Of a DNA stretch of 64,000 nucleotides, positions 1-11,600 are shown piece after piece (position 1 is the first letter of the stretch; each line of letters opens with the position of its first letter). The DNA lies in the NCBI GenBank assembly GCA_040954595.2, contig CM082584.2, positions 12,400,001 to 12,464,000 of the forward strand, written 5' to 3'. The stretch is from Balanoglossus misakiensis (lineage: Eukaryota; Hemichordata). The position numbers and the translations under genes were made by a program. Below the pieces are notes generated by a model. That model searched no databases, was not told the DNA's origin, and saw only the letters and a program-made list of their open reading frames with translations.

Positions 1-594
1 CAGGACTGCACAGAAACATCGCTATAGTTGTCAAAAGTGATGATGAATCTTGCCAGCCTCTCACTTTATGCCGTTTACAATCACTTGTGGGAACTCTGGT
101 CGATCAATGTCAGCTGGTGGTAATTTTAGGAAGTCGGTTTGAAATCACTTCTTGCCTTGCTAATGAACCGCTTGCATCCCCTAAAGCAATATTTGTGAAT
201 CGGTGGAGCGAAGCGTCCTGTGCATATGTCAGCTAAGGCGCCTATTATGGATTCAAACTGTGGCGGAACTCTAATTGCTGGGAACAGTTCATTTCCTTTA
301 TTAACATTCAATTTAATTTCATTGATTTTGCCCTCCCATCTGGCGTACAACTGCGTATTCTAAACGTCTCAAACACTGTTAATCAGCTACAGCACATATC
401 TTCAAGCGTTGTGTTATTGACTGCCCAAGTGGACCCGTTGCATCATGGGCCTGCAGTAGAAAAACTGTGGGGGTGATAGAAATGGTAAACAGTTTGCCTC
501 TATCACAAAGTACGTGGACCCATTAGCATTCATGTCAAATGGCTCCTTTTCTTGCACCCACACAATCTCACAAGGTCCTTCATAACCCACGCAT

Positions 595-651
595 TCTGTA
601 CTGTATCATATTGTATTGTATCTTACTGTATTGTAATGTATTGTATTGTAC
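595..651. repeat. ATTGT/ATTGTA microsatellite
   Basis: Imperfect tandem copies of a 5- to 6-base unit (TATTG, TATTGTA). A simple sequence repeat in intergenic DNA. Confidence 0.7.
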
Positions 652-3600
652 AGAAGTGTATATTATAATTTAGATGGTACATGATGGTAAATCGCGTTTT
701 TCTATTACAAACAATGGTGTGGACCACAGCAACAAGCTCATAAAATTCTATACTTCTATCAGTTTAGACACGTACGCTTTAAAATCAAATCCAGCAACGA
801 AACACGCGACATCCACTAACATAGCCTTAATCCAACCTTTTGATTAGTAAATCTTGCTCCACTTGGACGGGGTTTACACAAAGGCTTATTTTAATCCGTT
901 TGTCGGATGTGTGTATGAGAACCAATGAAGCACAAGAGAACCTAATAGATCTTTGTTTACGTTTGTTACTCATCGACCGTTAAAATAAGCCACTTTAGTC
1001 GCCTTCAAGAGAATTACAGCTGATAATATTTCGTTCAATAGTGCTAGCAAATAAACTTCAAAATACCCGGTGCAGAGGGGAAGGTACTTATTTGTGGAAG
1101 AATAAATCACGATAAGTACAGACAGACAGACAGAGTATTCGGTACAGATATGTTCTTCAAATCGGTTGAATAACTACATTTCTACGTTTGAAGTTAACGT
1201 GGTTTTCTGTCAAAATGGCCGTGTTCTTTCTTTCAAGTTTACCCAGAGGTATTCCAATCATTTTCTTCCAGGACACTGCCACGAACAGGATATTTGAAAC
1301 CTGTTTCACGGAGTCTCGCAACATTTTATGCGAATTGTATATATATGTCAGCTATTAACAAATGACGCCTCTTGATGAATATTGATGTTATGCACTGTAC
1401 GGCTCCAAGATATTCGCACGTAAACATCCTATACGCCCTCTCAAACTGAGCAGCCTGGTTTATTTTTGGTGTGGGCACTTAATTTTGATTTGACCAGCAT
1501 TCCATTCTGTAGAGTAGTAAGTATAGCAGAATTTAAGGACGACAAGCAGTTTGGCTTGTTCATTACTCACTGCTGTGCCATGGTGACGTCACATATGGAC
1601 CCCACCAATCAGCGATCTGCATTCAACACAATCACGATTCTGGAAGCGGTGTAATAAGTTGTCAATTTCTCACACACCACACCTGTGAACTATGTGACAA
1701 TTCATTATTTCCAACATGTTTATACTTTATTAAGTCAGGAAATATGACGTGTCGATTCTCATGGCATGTGAATCTTGCCTAAACGCGCGGCCATAATTCA
1801 CTTAGACGCACAGCAAGTCCACTCAGAAATTGATTATACATTCATTGATGTTCAAGGAATTTTATGGTTTGTTTGCTGCACTGTTGCTATGTCGGGGTTT
1901 GGTCTAATCGGAAGTTCTCACGATGTTGACTGTCCAAGCTTAGGCTCTTGTGTCCTAGGTTGTTTCGTGGCTGTTATTTTAACTGTACAAGATATTAGAG
2001 TCATATTTTTCTTCTTTTTGAATGTTCTCATATTTTCTGTGCACCAGAAAAGATATGTGAAATAATATCATTTCACGTCAAGAAGAAAATTCACCATCTT
2101 TAATCCTTGATCAGTTTCTTTATTACAATCAAGAACAACAACAACAATATAGTTTTTATGGCAACTATTAGAGGTCGTTTGACACAAGAAAATCTTAGTT
2201 TAAAATCCAACTTCAGAAATATCCCGCCGCGAGCAAACGTCAATACTGTGGCGCCTTCAGAGATAACGAATTCACTTCCCTTTTACTACACGGTCATAAA
2301 AGCGTCTTTGTAGCGGGAAACCGGACGCTTTGCTTCGACGTGGAAAGAAGATCAGAGAGAGCGCACGCAGAAATCCGACGTTCTCAAGAAACATTTGCCG
2401 TGTGGTTCTGGAGATGCCCAAATATGGAAGCGGAAATGAACATTCCGTTGCGGCTGTTCGCCAGTCGTCGATACAACGGAATTCAAAGTTACCGATGAGG
2501 AATCGCTTTTAATAATGGGATTAAGGAGACTTAGAAAATTCAAATAATCTCTTAATAAACGTTAATGCCGTCATGATTGGAGTCGTCAGACCTATGCCTT
2601 CATTGCCTATATGCATTTATTACCCTTCGGATGGGGTTATCATTGTTTTTCGCCTGTCTACTTTTAGTTTTAGATAGCGCTGACCTCGTTTATCATACTT
2701 GGATTTATATTAAACGACACGAAATATCTTCAGCCTGTTCGTGCTTTTCACAGGAAATAGTGACATGAACTAATTTGGTGGCGAGTTGCCTGTTTATTTC
2801 CAATACATGTACTTGCAAAGTCTGTGGCCATCGATAGTATACAAGACTTATCGATGGAAAAGACGGCGTTTGGTGTACGTGACAGTCCAAATATACTTTG
2901 AACTACGACTAAATTTGCTTATAACATTTCTGTACCAAACATTTATTCCGGTTTCGCTATATCTGCTGTCTCTCAACAAGAAAATAAATCTTTGAGGAGA
3001 GATATGGTGTGGTTGACTATAAGTTCGTCAAGTTACCTCACAATAATGCAGACAACAAATTTAAAGAAACATGAATATGATGATTGTTCCCACCTTTTTA
3101 CGAACCACTCTCTTCTTTGGCCAAATATACTGATGAGATATTGTGCTACTTTTTCCGGTTTGTCCCCAGTTTCTTGACAACATGTTTGGATTCTGACAAT
3201 TTCAACGGTCGGCCATATTGTTATCCTGTTTCGTTTAAAAATCTCGCTCTACACTGTTGAAAGTTTTGTTAGCTAAAATTCTTACATCAATTTTCCCCTT
3301 TCGTATGTCGCCTTTTTTAAAAACAAAATTGCTCTATGTCACTATTCAGGCTCTGTGTAGAACGCAGATCTTAATTTGTAACGAATAATAATTGTGAAGC
3401 GAGTACGATATTAAACGTGGGTAATGAAGTCGTGAACAGTTCTGTAGTGGAAATTTGACAGCTTTGCAATACAAATTGTAGCGGCAAGTTATTGGAGAGT
3501 GAAATGGCGGGAAAGTAAAGAGCCACCTGTTTGTTATTTAATAACGTGCGATTTCATCGCCATGTCGTCCTTCTGCAGAACTTTATGGCAACGCTGCTTT

Positions 3601-4760
3601 GGAGATACAGATTTGTTTGCTATCATCCGCCCATAAAATTTGAATTCGTATTAAGGGCAACGTGAGGTGAACTCAACGGCTTTATTGAATGTTGAAATTG
3701 GCGGGATCTTTTTTGCCGAAATTACCGTAACCTCATTTCGTGAAGCCAATAGATTCTTCACGACTGTTCAAATTTAAGGCACCAGTTTAAAATGATTACC
3801 ATCCCAGTCAAATATTTCCATTTCTTCACAATATAAAAGACAAAATTAAACCGACCCTGATTGGCAGGTGGCACGAAAAATGTAACCTACGTCATGTCGG
3901 CATGACAACGGCGCACCGTTCCGGAGGGAATAAATAAATACTACACATGCACGATGTGTTAACGTTTATGTAGTTTATTAAATATAAGAGGCTGTTCGCC
4001 ATTTTGGAAAGTAAATGTTTGAAACATTATGTTCTGTTTAATATACATCAGTTAATCTGAGCACAAATTCTTCGGGGCATTTTTCAAGCAGTTCAAGTTA
4101 CACGCAAAAACCTAATCAGAAAAATGAACGTCTCAAGATTTGGAAGAAGAAAAAAACGACATTTTGTCCCATAAGGACATGACTATGTTAATCCTATTTC
4201 CCAGTTCGTGGGCAATTCCACACGTCTTTTCTAGATAACGGTCTTCTGCTTGTCCCTGAACGGAGTGGCTTAGGCGCATTTCAGTTTCGTGACATGGAAA
4301 TGGAAATAATTTAGAAATAAAATCTGTTTTTTATCAAATTATTGACCAGTGCACGTGGAACGTCAAATATGTTTTCAAATATTATCCTAGGAATACAGGA
4401 ATTTTTTCTCTGCCTATGAAATATGCATGTTTTCATAATAAACCATTTAAATTTTATTCCAACAGGCTTGGTGATGTATTACCGCATCTTCTTCGTGGGA
4501 ACAATTGATGGTGAAAGATAGGAGTGCTACAAGCTCTGTATCCGTGCAGTGCCTAAAGGAAGAAATGATAAGACCATCGTGAAATTTGGATAAATTGGCA
4601 GAAAACCCTTGCTTCTATTGAATTTATCGTTTTGGGGTATGTGTATATTTTGATTTATTCATATTGGTATACACACTTCCAGCACGACATTCTCCTGCAT
4701 AAAACAAAATATGAGTGTGTGTATAAAACTTATATACCACTGATCAGTCTGAATATCATA

Positions 4761-4807
4761 ATGTGTGTGTGAGAGAGAGCTGAGATAGACACAGAGAGAG
4801 AGGAGGG
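4761..4807. repeat. Compound GT/GA microsatellite
   Basis: A short GT run passes directly into GA repeats, with an interrupted second GA tract. Simple repeat, no coding signal. Confidence 0.7.
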
Positions 4808-5445
4808 AGCTAGAATAGCACATACATGTAATTCCACCGGTAAGACTTTGGCTCTTAAAAGTCGGTTTAATGAAGAATTATAGTTTGCTTTATTGCAAGC
4901 AGACACTATAGCGTTGTTAATTTCGCCGCCACGTTGGCGTTACATCATTCGCAAATCCCCGCTAGTTCCATGTACACCCAGTGAATGCCGGCAGTAGTGA
5001 CGTTTGCGTGTGCCGTGTTTGGCGATCCCGATTGAATAGTAATGACGACGGATGGATTGCCGCAAATCCCCACAGTTTGATAAACGTCACACGCCAAGAA
5101 CTAATCAGCTCCTTTGGGAATACTTGTATGAACAACATCGATTCGTTTTTATCAATCGATACGCAGACCGCATCGCCCGAACACGTTTTTGCACAAATCT
5201 ATCAGATCGAATTTAAACTTTTCTTATTTGGAGTAATTTCTGCTAAATTTACCAAGGTACATCCACAGAAATTCTTTTAGTTGGCTGCACTGTAATATAC
5301 TATTGTCTCATCGGGAAAGATTATTTGGTACATTCTTTTAACACTAATTATCTTCTGCAGATTGCTATCACGATGACTACCCTTTACCTGTAATATTGTG
5401 CCCTGCGCATGCTCTAGACTTGTAATATATTTACGAGTATTAAAA

Positions 5446-5475
5446 ATGTGTGCGTGTGTGTGTGCGCTTGTGTGT
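5446..5475. repeat. TG-rich microsatellite
   Basis: An alternating TG tract with two C interruptions, in intergenic DNA. Confidence 0.65.
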
Positions 5476-7188
5476 AATCTTGTCATCTTGCAAATTTGAC
5501 TTGGGAAATATCAGAAAATGACTAATCACCGCGTTGCAAGGGCTGTCAAAGATTTCTAACAAGAACAAATACCCAAGGGAAGTCCGCCTTCTTCAAGGGA
5601 ATCGCCTTTTTTGATTATCCCAAGAAATTTCCCGTTTTAGGGGATATTCAACTATTACTAATTGAAGATGAACTGGGATTATACAAATCTCGACTCATAT
5701 CTTCTTGCACCGATGAACTGTAACCAACTTTATACAGGCACCAAATCACAGGTGTTAAGTAACTATACGTGGCAGTCGAGGTGTGACATGTTATGGTTTC
5801 ACAGATGTAATGTGACGATACGAAGATGGGTCTCGCCTTGTCTGAAAACAAGCGTCATACAACTCATGTTGTTTAGCGGTATCTGTCAGTTATGTGACAG
5901 GAAATGAGTAATTAATCCACGGTTGATATCTGATAATCTCATCTCAAGGCTCAAATAAGTTTTATAGCCAACAATGTATAAATAAACTAAAATAACATTA
6001 AGATGCCATTTTCAAAAGTAAAGTGGTTGCTTTGCTGTTCTTGCAAGCGCACTGTAGGCAAAGTTGCCTTCATAAATCTATTCACAAATACCGTGAAAAC
6101 TTGAGATTCAACCAGTCAAATAAATTCAGTTTTCTGGAATGCTACAGCGCCACAGTACGCCGATATGGAGAAATGATTGTTCAAAACATTAATTAACACC
6201 CAAGTACACACTACAACAACTAAATGTAGTATTAGAGTTGAGCAACTGATTTCACTCAGATGTCAGGAGATAGACTTTAGCCCTCACTCAGATAACCATC
6301 CCAATCAGAAATCATCATCGTTTCCAGAGATTAAATTGAAAGTACTCACCTGTGTTCGATTCGCTGACTCGTGAATATCACACAAAATGATTTCACGTCC
6401 CGAGTGCCCGTCACAACGATTATGTCTTTTGCTTAAAGCCACTTTGTGATTGAAGTTTTTTTTTTTGCAGAAGATTAAAGACAATTGCGTTCTCCTCTTT
6501 TTTACGCCTTAGTGCAGATCACCTTGACTTAAAATGCAAATTGTGCGTGTACCTGTTCAATCCTGGATCCATTTTACATTTTCTTGGGATGTCTTTTCAT
6601 ACGACAAATTATGTAGTTTTATACAGTATGACAGGGTGATTAGCTGATTCTACAAGGTGGACGTCAGTCGGTCAAGTTTGTGAGTATTATGAAAACAGTG
6701 CAGTGAACACACTGTTTTGTTCCATGCTTTCAAAAGGAGTCCTCACACACTCTAAGAATTGAAATGTTTTGGACAACTGTTATTTTTCTGAAAGTCTGTC
6801 CCCAACGGATATCAAATGCCTTAATTCCACAACATCAAGTTGAAATAAATAAATGGAAGCAGCAAGAATACAAATTTTACACAAAATTTGTAAACGAATC
6901 ACATTTTATTTCAAGGTAAGTCGTTTAAGTATCCATACATACAACTGTGGGGAAAACAATAAATGGAAATACAAAAAGTTGGGGAAAATAAACTATGGGG
7001 GCGCTGTTGTGTTACAGAAATATTTCTTCAAGAAGCACATGTACGATCCCCAAAGGCAGTGAATTTCTTATGTCTTCTTTCTTAAGTTCTATGATAATGT
7101 ATCCTCTATTTTCCTTATAGTTTGGTCGTGCTATTTATCTCTGGCAAATTCAAAAACAACATCTCCTTTACTACAGTCAATGACAATG

Positions 7189-8277
7189 TCACCAGACTTT
7201 GTGCTTCATCACCAGATCTCCGATCACTTGCATGTATTTTGGGGAAAAGTCTTTCAGTGCTAGAGACAGCAAGAGAGGTTTACTAGTAGGCTCCGTACAG
7301 ATTTTACTGGCAAGGTTCTTGGCATAGATATGAATCCCTGGCTGTTGAAATAATGCAAAACATAAAAAAATGTTAGCTCAGAAACAACTTTCGAGATAAC
7401 TTAAAAACATGGTGTACAAGTGAATCGAACATGTAAATAGTCTACTGTTGAAGACTCGAACCATTACTTTTGATCCATGGAATCTTGTAACTTACCTCAT
7501 CTTTTCCAAGAAGAACCTTGGTTGTAAATGATGGGGATGATACCTCTACGAAACCAACCAAGTCTTTAGTCACATGAACCTAGAAAAATAACAGAAAAAT
7601 GCACAGTATTATACATCGTGATTTAAATAATAATTCTTAACAGGTGCATCTGCACTTAACTTAAAGTAAGGCAAGTTTACATGTTTCAAATAAACAGCCT
7701 TTCAGTATGATCACTTACCAAAGTTCCTAACTTTTGAAATTGAGTGACCACGATGAATAACCTATCTGAAAACGCTGTGCAGATGACATCTGTATGAACT
7801 CCGTCTATAGTAACAGCTCCCTGGATAGGTGAAAAAAGAAATTTGGTTGTTTATCACTGAAAGAAACTGTTGAGTTTTAGTCACATCATCATCATTATCC
7901 ATCAGCATCGTCATCATCATCTTGGTCATCATTATCATCATCATCATCATCATCATCTCCTCCTCCTCTTATATAGCGCATTACATTCTATACCAGGCAA
8001 AACCAAGAGCGCGTTATGCATGCAGCATGGGGGTACCTCCATGCATGCAGCTACACATACAGCCTGAGCATAGAACATGCACTCCCTCAGAGGGGGCGTG
8101 TCCGCTTGATTGGCTTGAACAGGATACAACTGCATGAATCATACGCAGTGACGATAAAATGTTATACTTTGCGTTATTTATCGCCATAGAGATAAACAAT
8201 TAACAGGAACTGATTCACTGTACCAAGTCATCGTTGTAACTTACCTGTTTCGTCTGCAACACTTCCCCGGCCGCCAT
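7189..8277 (-). CDS. PSMG3: Proteasome assembly chaperone 3
   Basis: PSMG3 pairs with PSMG4 to assist assembly of the 20S proteasome alpha ring in the cytosol. Four coding exons on the minus strand, in coding order: 8245-8277, 7719-7820, 7496-7579 and 7189-7341. All introns are phase 0 with GT-AG ends, giving 123 aa; the human protein is 122 aa. Diagnostic stretches, compared with the recalled human protein, are VICTAF followed by VVTQF.KLGTL in exon 2, TTKVLLGKDE at the end of exon 3, and IHIYAKNLAS with a C-terminal KVW in exon 4. The start is the only ATG in exon 1 (8275-8277), which encodes 11 residues. The second residue differs from human, as expected for a divergent N-terminus. The gene is head to head with P4HTM, with 350 bp between start codons. 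Intron 1 contains the ATC microsatellite and a dispersed repeat. No defects seen. Confidence 0.93.
7883..7968. repeat. ATC/TCA trinucleotide microsatellite
   Basis: An interrupted (ATC)n run ending in CTC repeats, inside PSMG3 intron 1. The open frames here (poly-Met, poly-His, poly-Ile) are artefacts of the repeat. Confidence 0.85.
7969..8135. repeat. Putative dispersed repeat with TATATAGCGC head
   Basis: It directly follows the microsatellite and begins with TTATATAGCGCATTACA, then has a second GCGCG core and two copies of GCATGCAGC flanking GGTACC, which form an imperfect dyad. The TATATAGCGC...GCGC arrangement resembles dispersed short repeats common in marine invertebrate genomes (family knowledge). 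With one copy in the window, repetitiveness cannot be shown here. Confidence 0.35.
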
Positions 8278-8627
8278 CTTGGGGAATACCCCTTTACCAA
8301 CCCCCTAACTAGGTGAAAATTTCAACGTCTATTTTGAGGAGTTAGAAGTCTCAGTTTCTTGTTGAAATTGTTGCTTATCTGTGAAAATTGTCTTTATACC
8401 CTTTTTGTGAGATATAAGCTGTTTTATGCGAATACTGAACAAAAATAACTGTTTCGCGTTGGAAATTCTCTTCCGCGACTGTTTTGAATAATTAACACCA
8501 AAACGAGGCAACAGAATTCCCATACAAAGTTGGGTGGTCTGCTGTGTGCATTGCATGACGTGTATAAATAGTAATGAGCACGGTAGCAGTAGATATTTAC
8601 CATTCCTGAGCTGATACAGTGCCCGCG
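8278..8627. promoter_or_regulatory. Shared PSMG3/P4HTM upstream region
   Basis: 350 bp separate the divergent start codons of PSMG3 (minus) and P4HTM (plus), so the two genes must share or overlap promoters. A TATA-like TATAAATA sits at about 8563-8570, some 60 bases before the P4HTM ATG. I see no clear TATA element on the PSMG3 side. Transcription start sites cannot be placed from sequence. Confidence 0.5.
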
Positions 8628-11600
8628 ATGCCAGGCGTTACGCTCTCTCTGTCCGTGCTGATCGTGTTAGCGTGCCTCGTCGAAGTTTCGGAACTTCATG
8701 AAGCGCATAGCGGGGCCGAGAAGTACACAGATCCGAACAAGGTTGTGGAGACGTGCAGCAGGGAAGATCAGAAAAGTGGGAATTGTGAGTTGGATCAAGT
8801 TCGATTGACCAGACTGGATGGCGTGAAGGTAAAAGTTGGTAAAAGTTGAATTATGGATTAGCGGAAAAATATCCCAAAGTTAATTAATCATCCCCCTTTT
8901 TTGTTTTTCTCATTTTCTCACCTCTCATCACTTTTAATACTTTTATTAATTCAGTTTGTTTTCCCTTGGAATCATATCTTGAAAAGTACAAAAAAGTCAA
9001 AATGTCAAGGCAACAGGTGGAGACCAGGCTACACGATTGTTACCATGGTGAACCATGTGTATCCAAATGAATCAGGCATATATATTGAAATTCATTAGTT
9101 GACAAAAACCGAACATTGCTTGGACAAGGTAAATCTTGGGTTTTTCACCAAGTATAGTGAGCAAAAATGAACAGACGAGAGTTCAACAAACGATAAGGCC
9201 GCTTCCCTTTAACCCTCTTAAATTCCTGGTTCCACCTCATGGGTCAATTGAAGATTAGTGGGGCATGCTTAAAATGTCACAAGGGGCTGTGACCTCTGCC
9301 CAACCCAGAAGAGAACTTCAGTGTTTAATTTCAAAAACAGGTTTTAGTAATACGTGTGGGCGAAGGAGCTGTCAAAGAATTTGCAAGAGCGAGCACGAGC
9401 GCAAGTCTGGCCCAGTAATTGATTTCTTTTTCCTCACCCACTAATGGACTCCCAACGTTATTTTTTTATTTGCTTTACATAATGGCAGGAGGGTCATGAA
9501 AAGAAACTGGATCTTGTTCCCGGCAAGACGCATTACTTGAAGACTATAAACATGAAGCCTTTGATCTTTGGTAAGTACAGTGCAGCCCAGACGTTTTTAT
9601 TGACAGCATCAATACTTCATTGTTTCGAGTACGTATCGTTCTGAGCAATGGTGGTTAAGTAAGTATTTGCTTACAAGTAACAGAGTGATTCAATCAATGC
9701 ATTCCACCCAAGGGCTTTTATACTGTGAATGAAGTCTTTCATGTACAGCATGTACTAAGAACTGAAGGCATTCTGGCATCTTGTGAAAGGTCAAACCATG
9801 CTTCTTCTCAGAGTATACATTAAATTTCAGGTAACAGATCTTGAAGCACCAGGTATATGATAATTAACACTAATTAATGATCTGACTGTCCCCACATAAC
9901 ATTGGTTGTGACAGGAAAATGCGAGTTGAACTTTGATCACGTTAATCAAAACATTACCAGCACCAAAAGTCGTGCTGGCACTGTGTACCATATGGGCTAT
10001 AACACTATCACAATTAAACCATATGGTATAGCTTTATTCAGAATTCCAGTGTATCCTTTGACTATTGATGGTAATACTGTATCTGCCTAGTCTCACATTG
10101 TTCCGTTACGGATGAGGTGAGATTCAGGTTTCCATTTATAGGCAAATATAATTCACAGAATATGTACGTTGGAGTTTCTGTCTGTGTGCATGGATGCATG
10201 CATGATTTCATTTCAATGGGCCGCCGCTTTTATTATCCATACGTACACATGATGACCTTACATCCTGGCACTTTTGTTGTTGCCAATCCACTGTCGCTAT
10301 TTCAAAGCTCTATAAACAGCCAACCAATTCAATGCAAAATACTCTGGATAAGACTGTAATTTCACACCTCAACTTGCAATTCTGATCTGAAGTTTCGGCC
10401 CTTGTAAAGTGGTGTCTGGAATCTATTATCCTGGCCTTGCATGGCCTCAGTTGGGGATTTCAATATTGATTCTGCACATAGAGAAGACACTGTTACTTAA
10501 TTAGGCTGACCATGGGCTATAAACACTGACCAACTGTGGAAGTGTGAACGTGGACCAAATCAAACCCCCAGAGAAGATTTCTTAACCCATGGCCTGGGGT
10601 CCTAGACAGATAATGCGAACTACATGTGTGCCTTGTAAAGCAATCATGGCACTCAGACTTGACTGTGCACATGTGGGATTTTGTTTACTTATTTACAAGT
10701 AAAAACCAGTTTAGAAATCCAACAGCGTCCTGTTAGCACAATTCTGGGGACATGAAAATAACAGATGACCAATTTCCAAGCGCCAAACACCTCACTGCTG
10801 TTCCTCTCTCTCTGTTTCAGAAATTGATGGTTTTCTGAGCAACGAAGAGTGTGATCATATCATTGAGTTGGCCAAGAAGGTGGGGCTTAAGAGCAGTCAG
10901 ACCAAGCAACAAGGCATTGAGAGCGGTATCAAAATCTATGACTTGGATGGTGACAGACATCTGGATTATAATGAGGTGGGTAAATACCTGACTGTCTGGT
11001 TCTGCATTTTTTTGCCCTGAAATTGAAGCTCTTCAAAACAGCAAACATTTTCAAATTCTCAATATTTACCTCAGCGCAAAATTTTCCCACCATAACAGTA
11101 CTGCAGTTTATATATTCTTTCTCTCATACCATAAATAGAAATAACCCCTTTTTCTCTATTTTGATGGCTTTGTTGAACCGTAAAGCTTGTCAGTACATAA
11201 CAATTGTTCAAAACTACTGGTATCATATTTATGGGTATCAGCCATACCCAGTACATTTAACTCGCCCATTTCAGCAGTTTTACGGTATTTATAGCTTCAC
11301 TTTCCCAGACCACTTTAGTTTATTGGTGCCCAAGAGACAGATGGCAATTGTCATGAAATAAAACGGCCATTATATGATATTGCAGACATGTCTTTTTAAA
11401 AGTGCATTAAATTTTTAGTATTAGGCAAATTTCTCTTTATGTACTCAGTTTACCCATCTCCTTTAGTTTTCATTAGTTTGGAAACTTTAATATTTGGTCA
11501 CAGGGTCCTGAGTTCATAATTGTATTTTGCATTGTACTTGTCAGTTTTTCATGCACATATTTTAACATGCACTCTCATCTTTTCCTCCAGATGAGAATAA

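Larger units (their letters stand above)
1..6900. other. Intergenic region, no gene supported
   Basis: I see no exon chain, conserved motif or RNA gene here. Open frames are short and of low complexity or without recognisable motifs. The region holds simple repeats: an ATTGT/ATTGTA-type run at about 595-651, a GT then GA tract at about 4761-4807, and a TG-rich tract at about 5446-5475. The longest open stretches (126-350 on the minus strand, 4981-5280 on the plus strand) show no family I recognise and no convincing splice partners. The region probably contains distal regulatory DNA and decayed repeats. The 3' untranslated region of PSMG3 may extend to about 6905, where a minus-strand AATAAA lies at 6905-6910. 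Confidence 0.6.

Noticed and set aside
126-350. 74-residue minus-strand open frame at the window start
   Set aside because: No recognisable domain, flanked by stops in the continuing frame, no clear splice partners. A decayed element is possible but unsupported.
4981-5280. 99-residue plus-strand open frame
   Set aside because: No motif, poor start context, no adjoining exons; probably chance.
7762-8067. Open frames with poly-Met, poly-His and poly-Ile
   Set aside because: Products of the ATC trinucleotide repeat inside PSMG3 intron 1.
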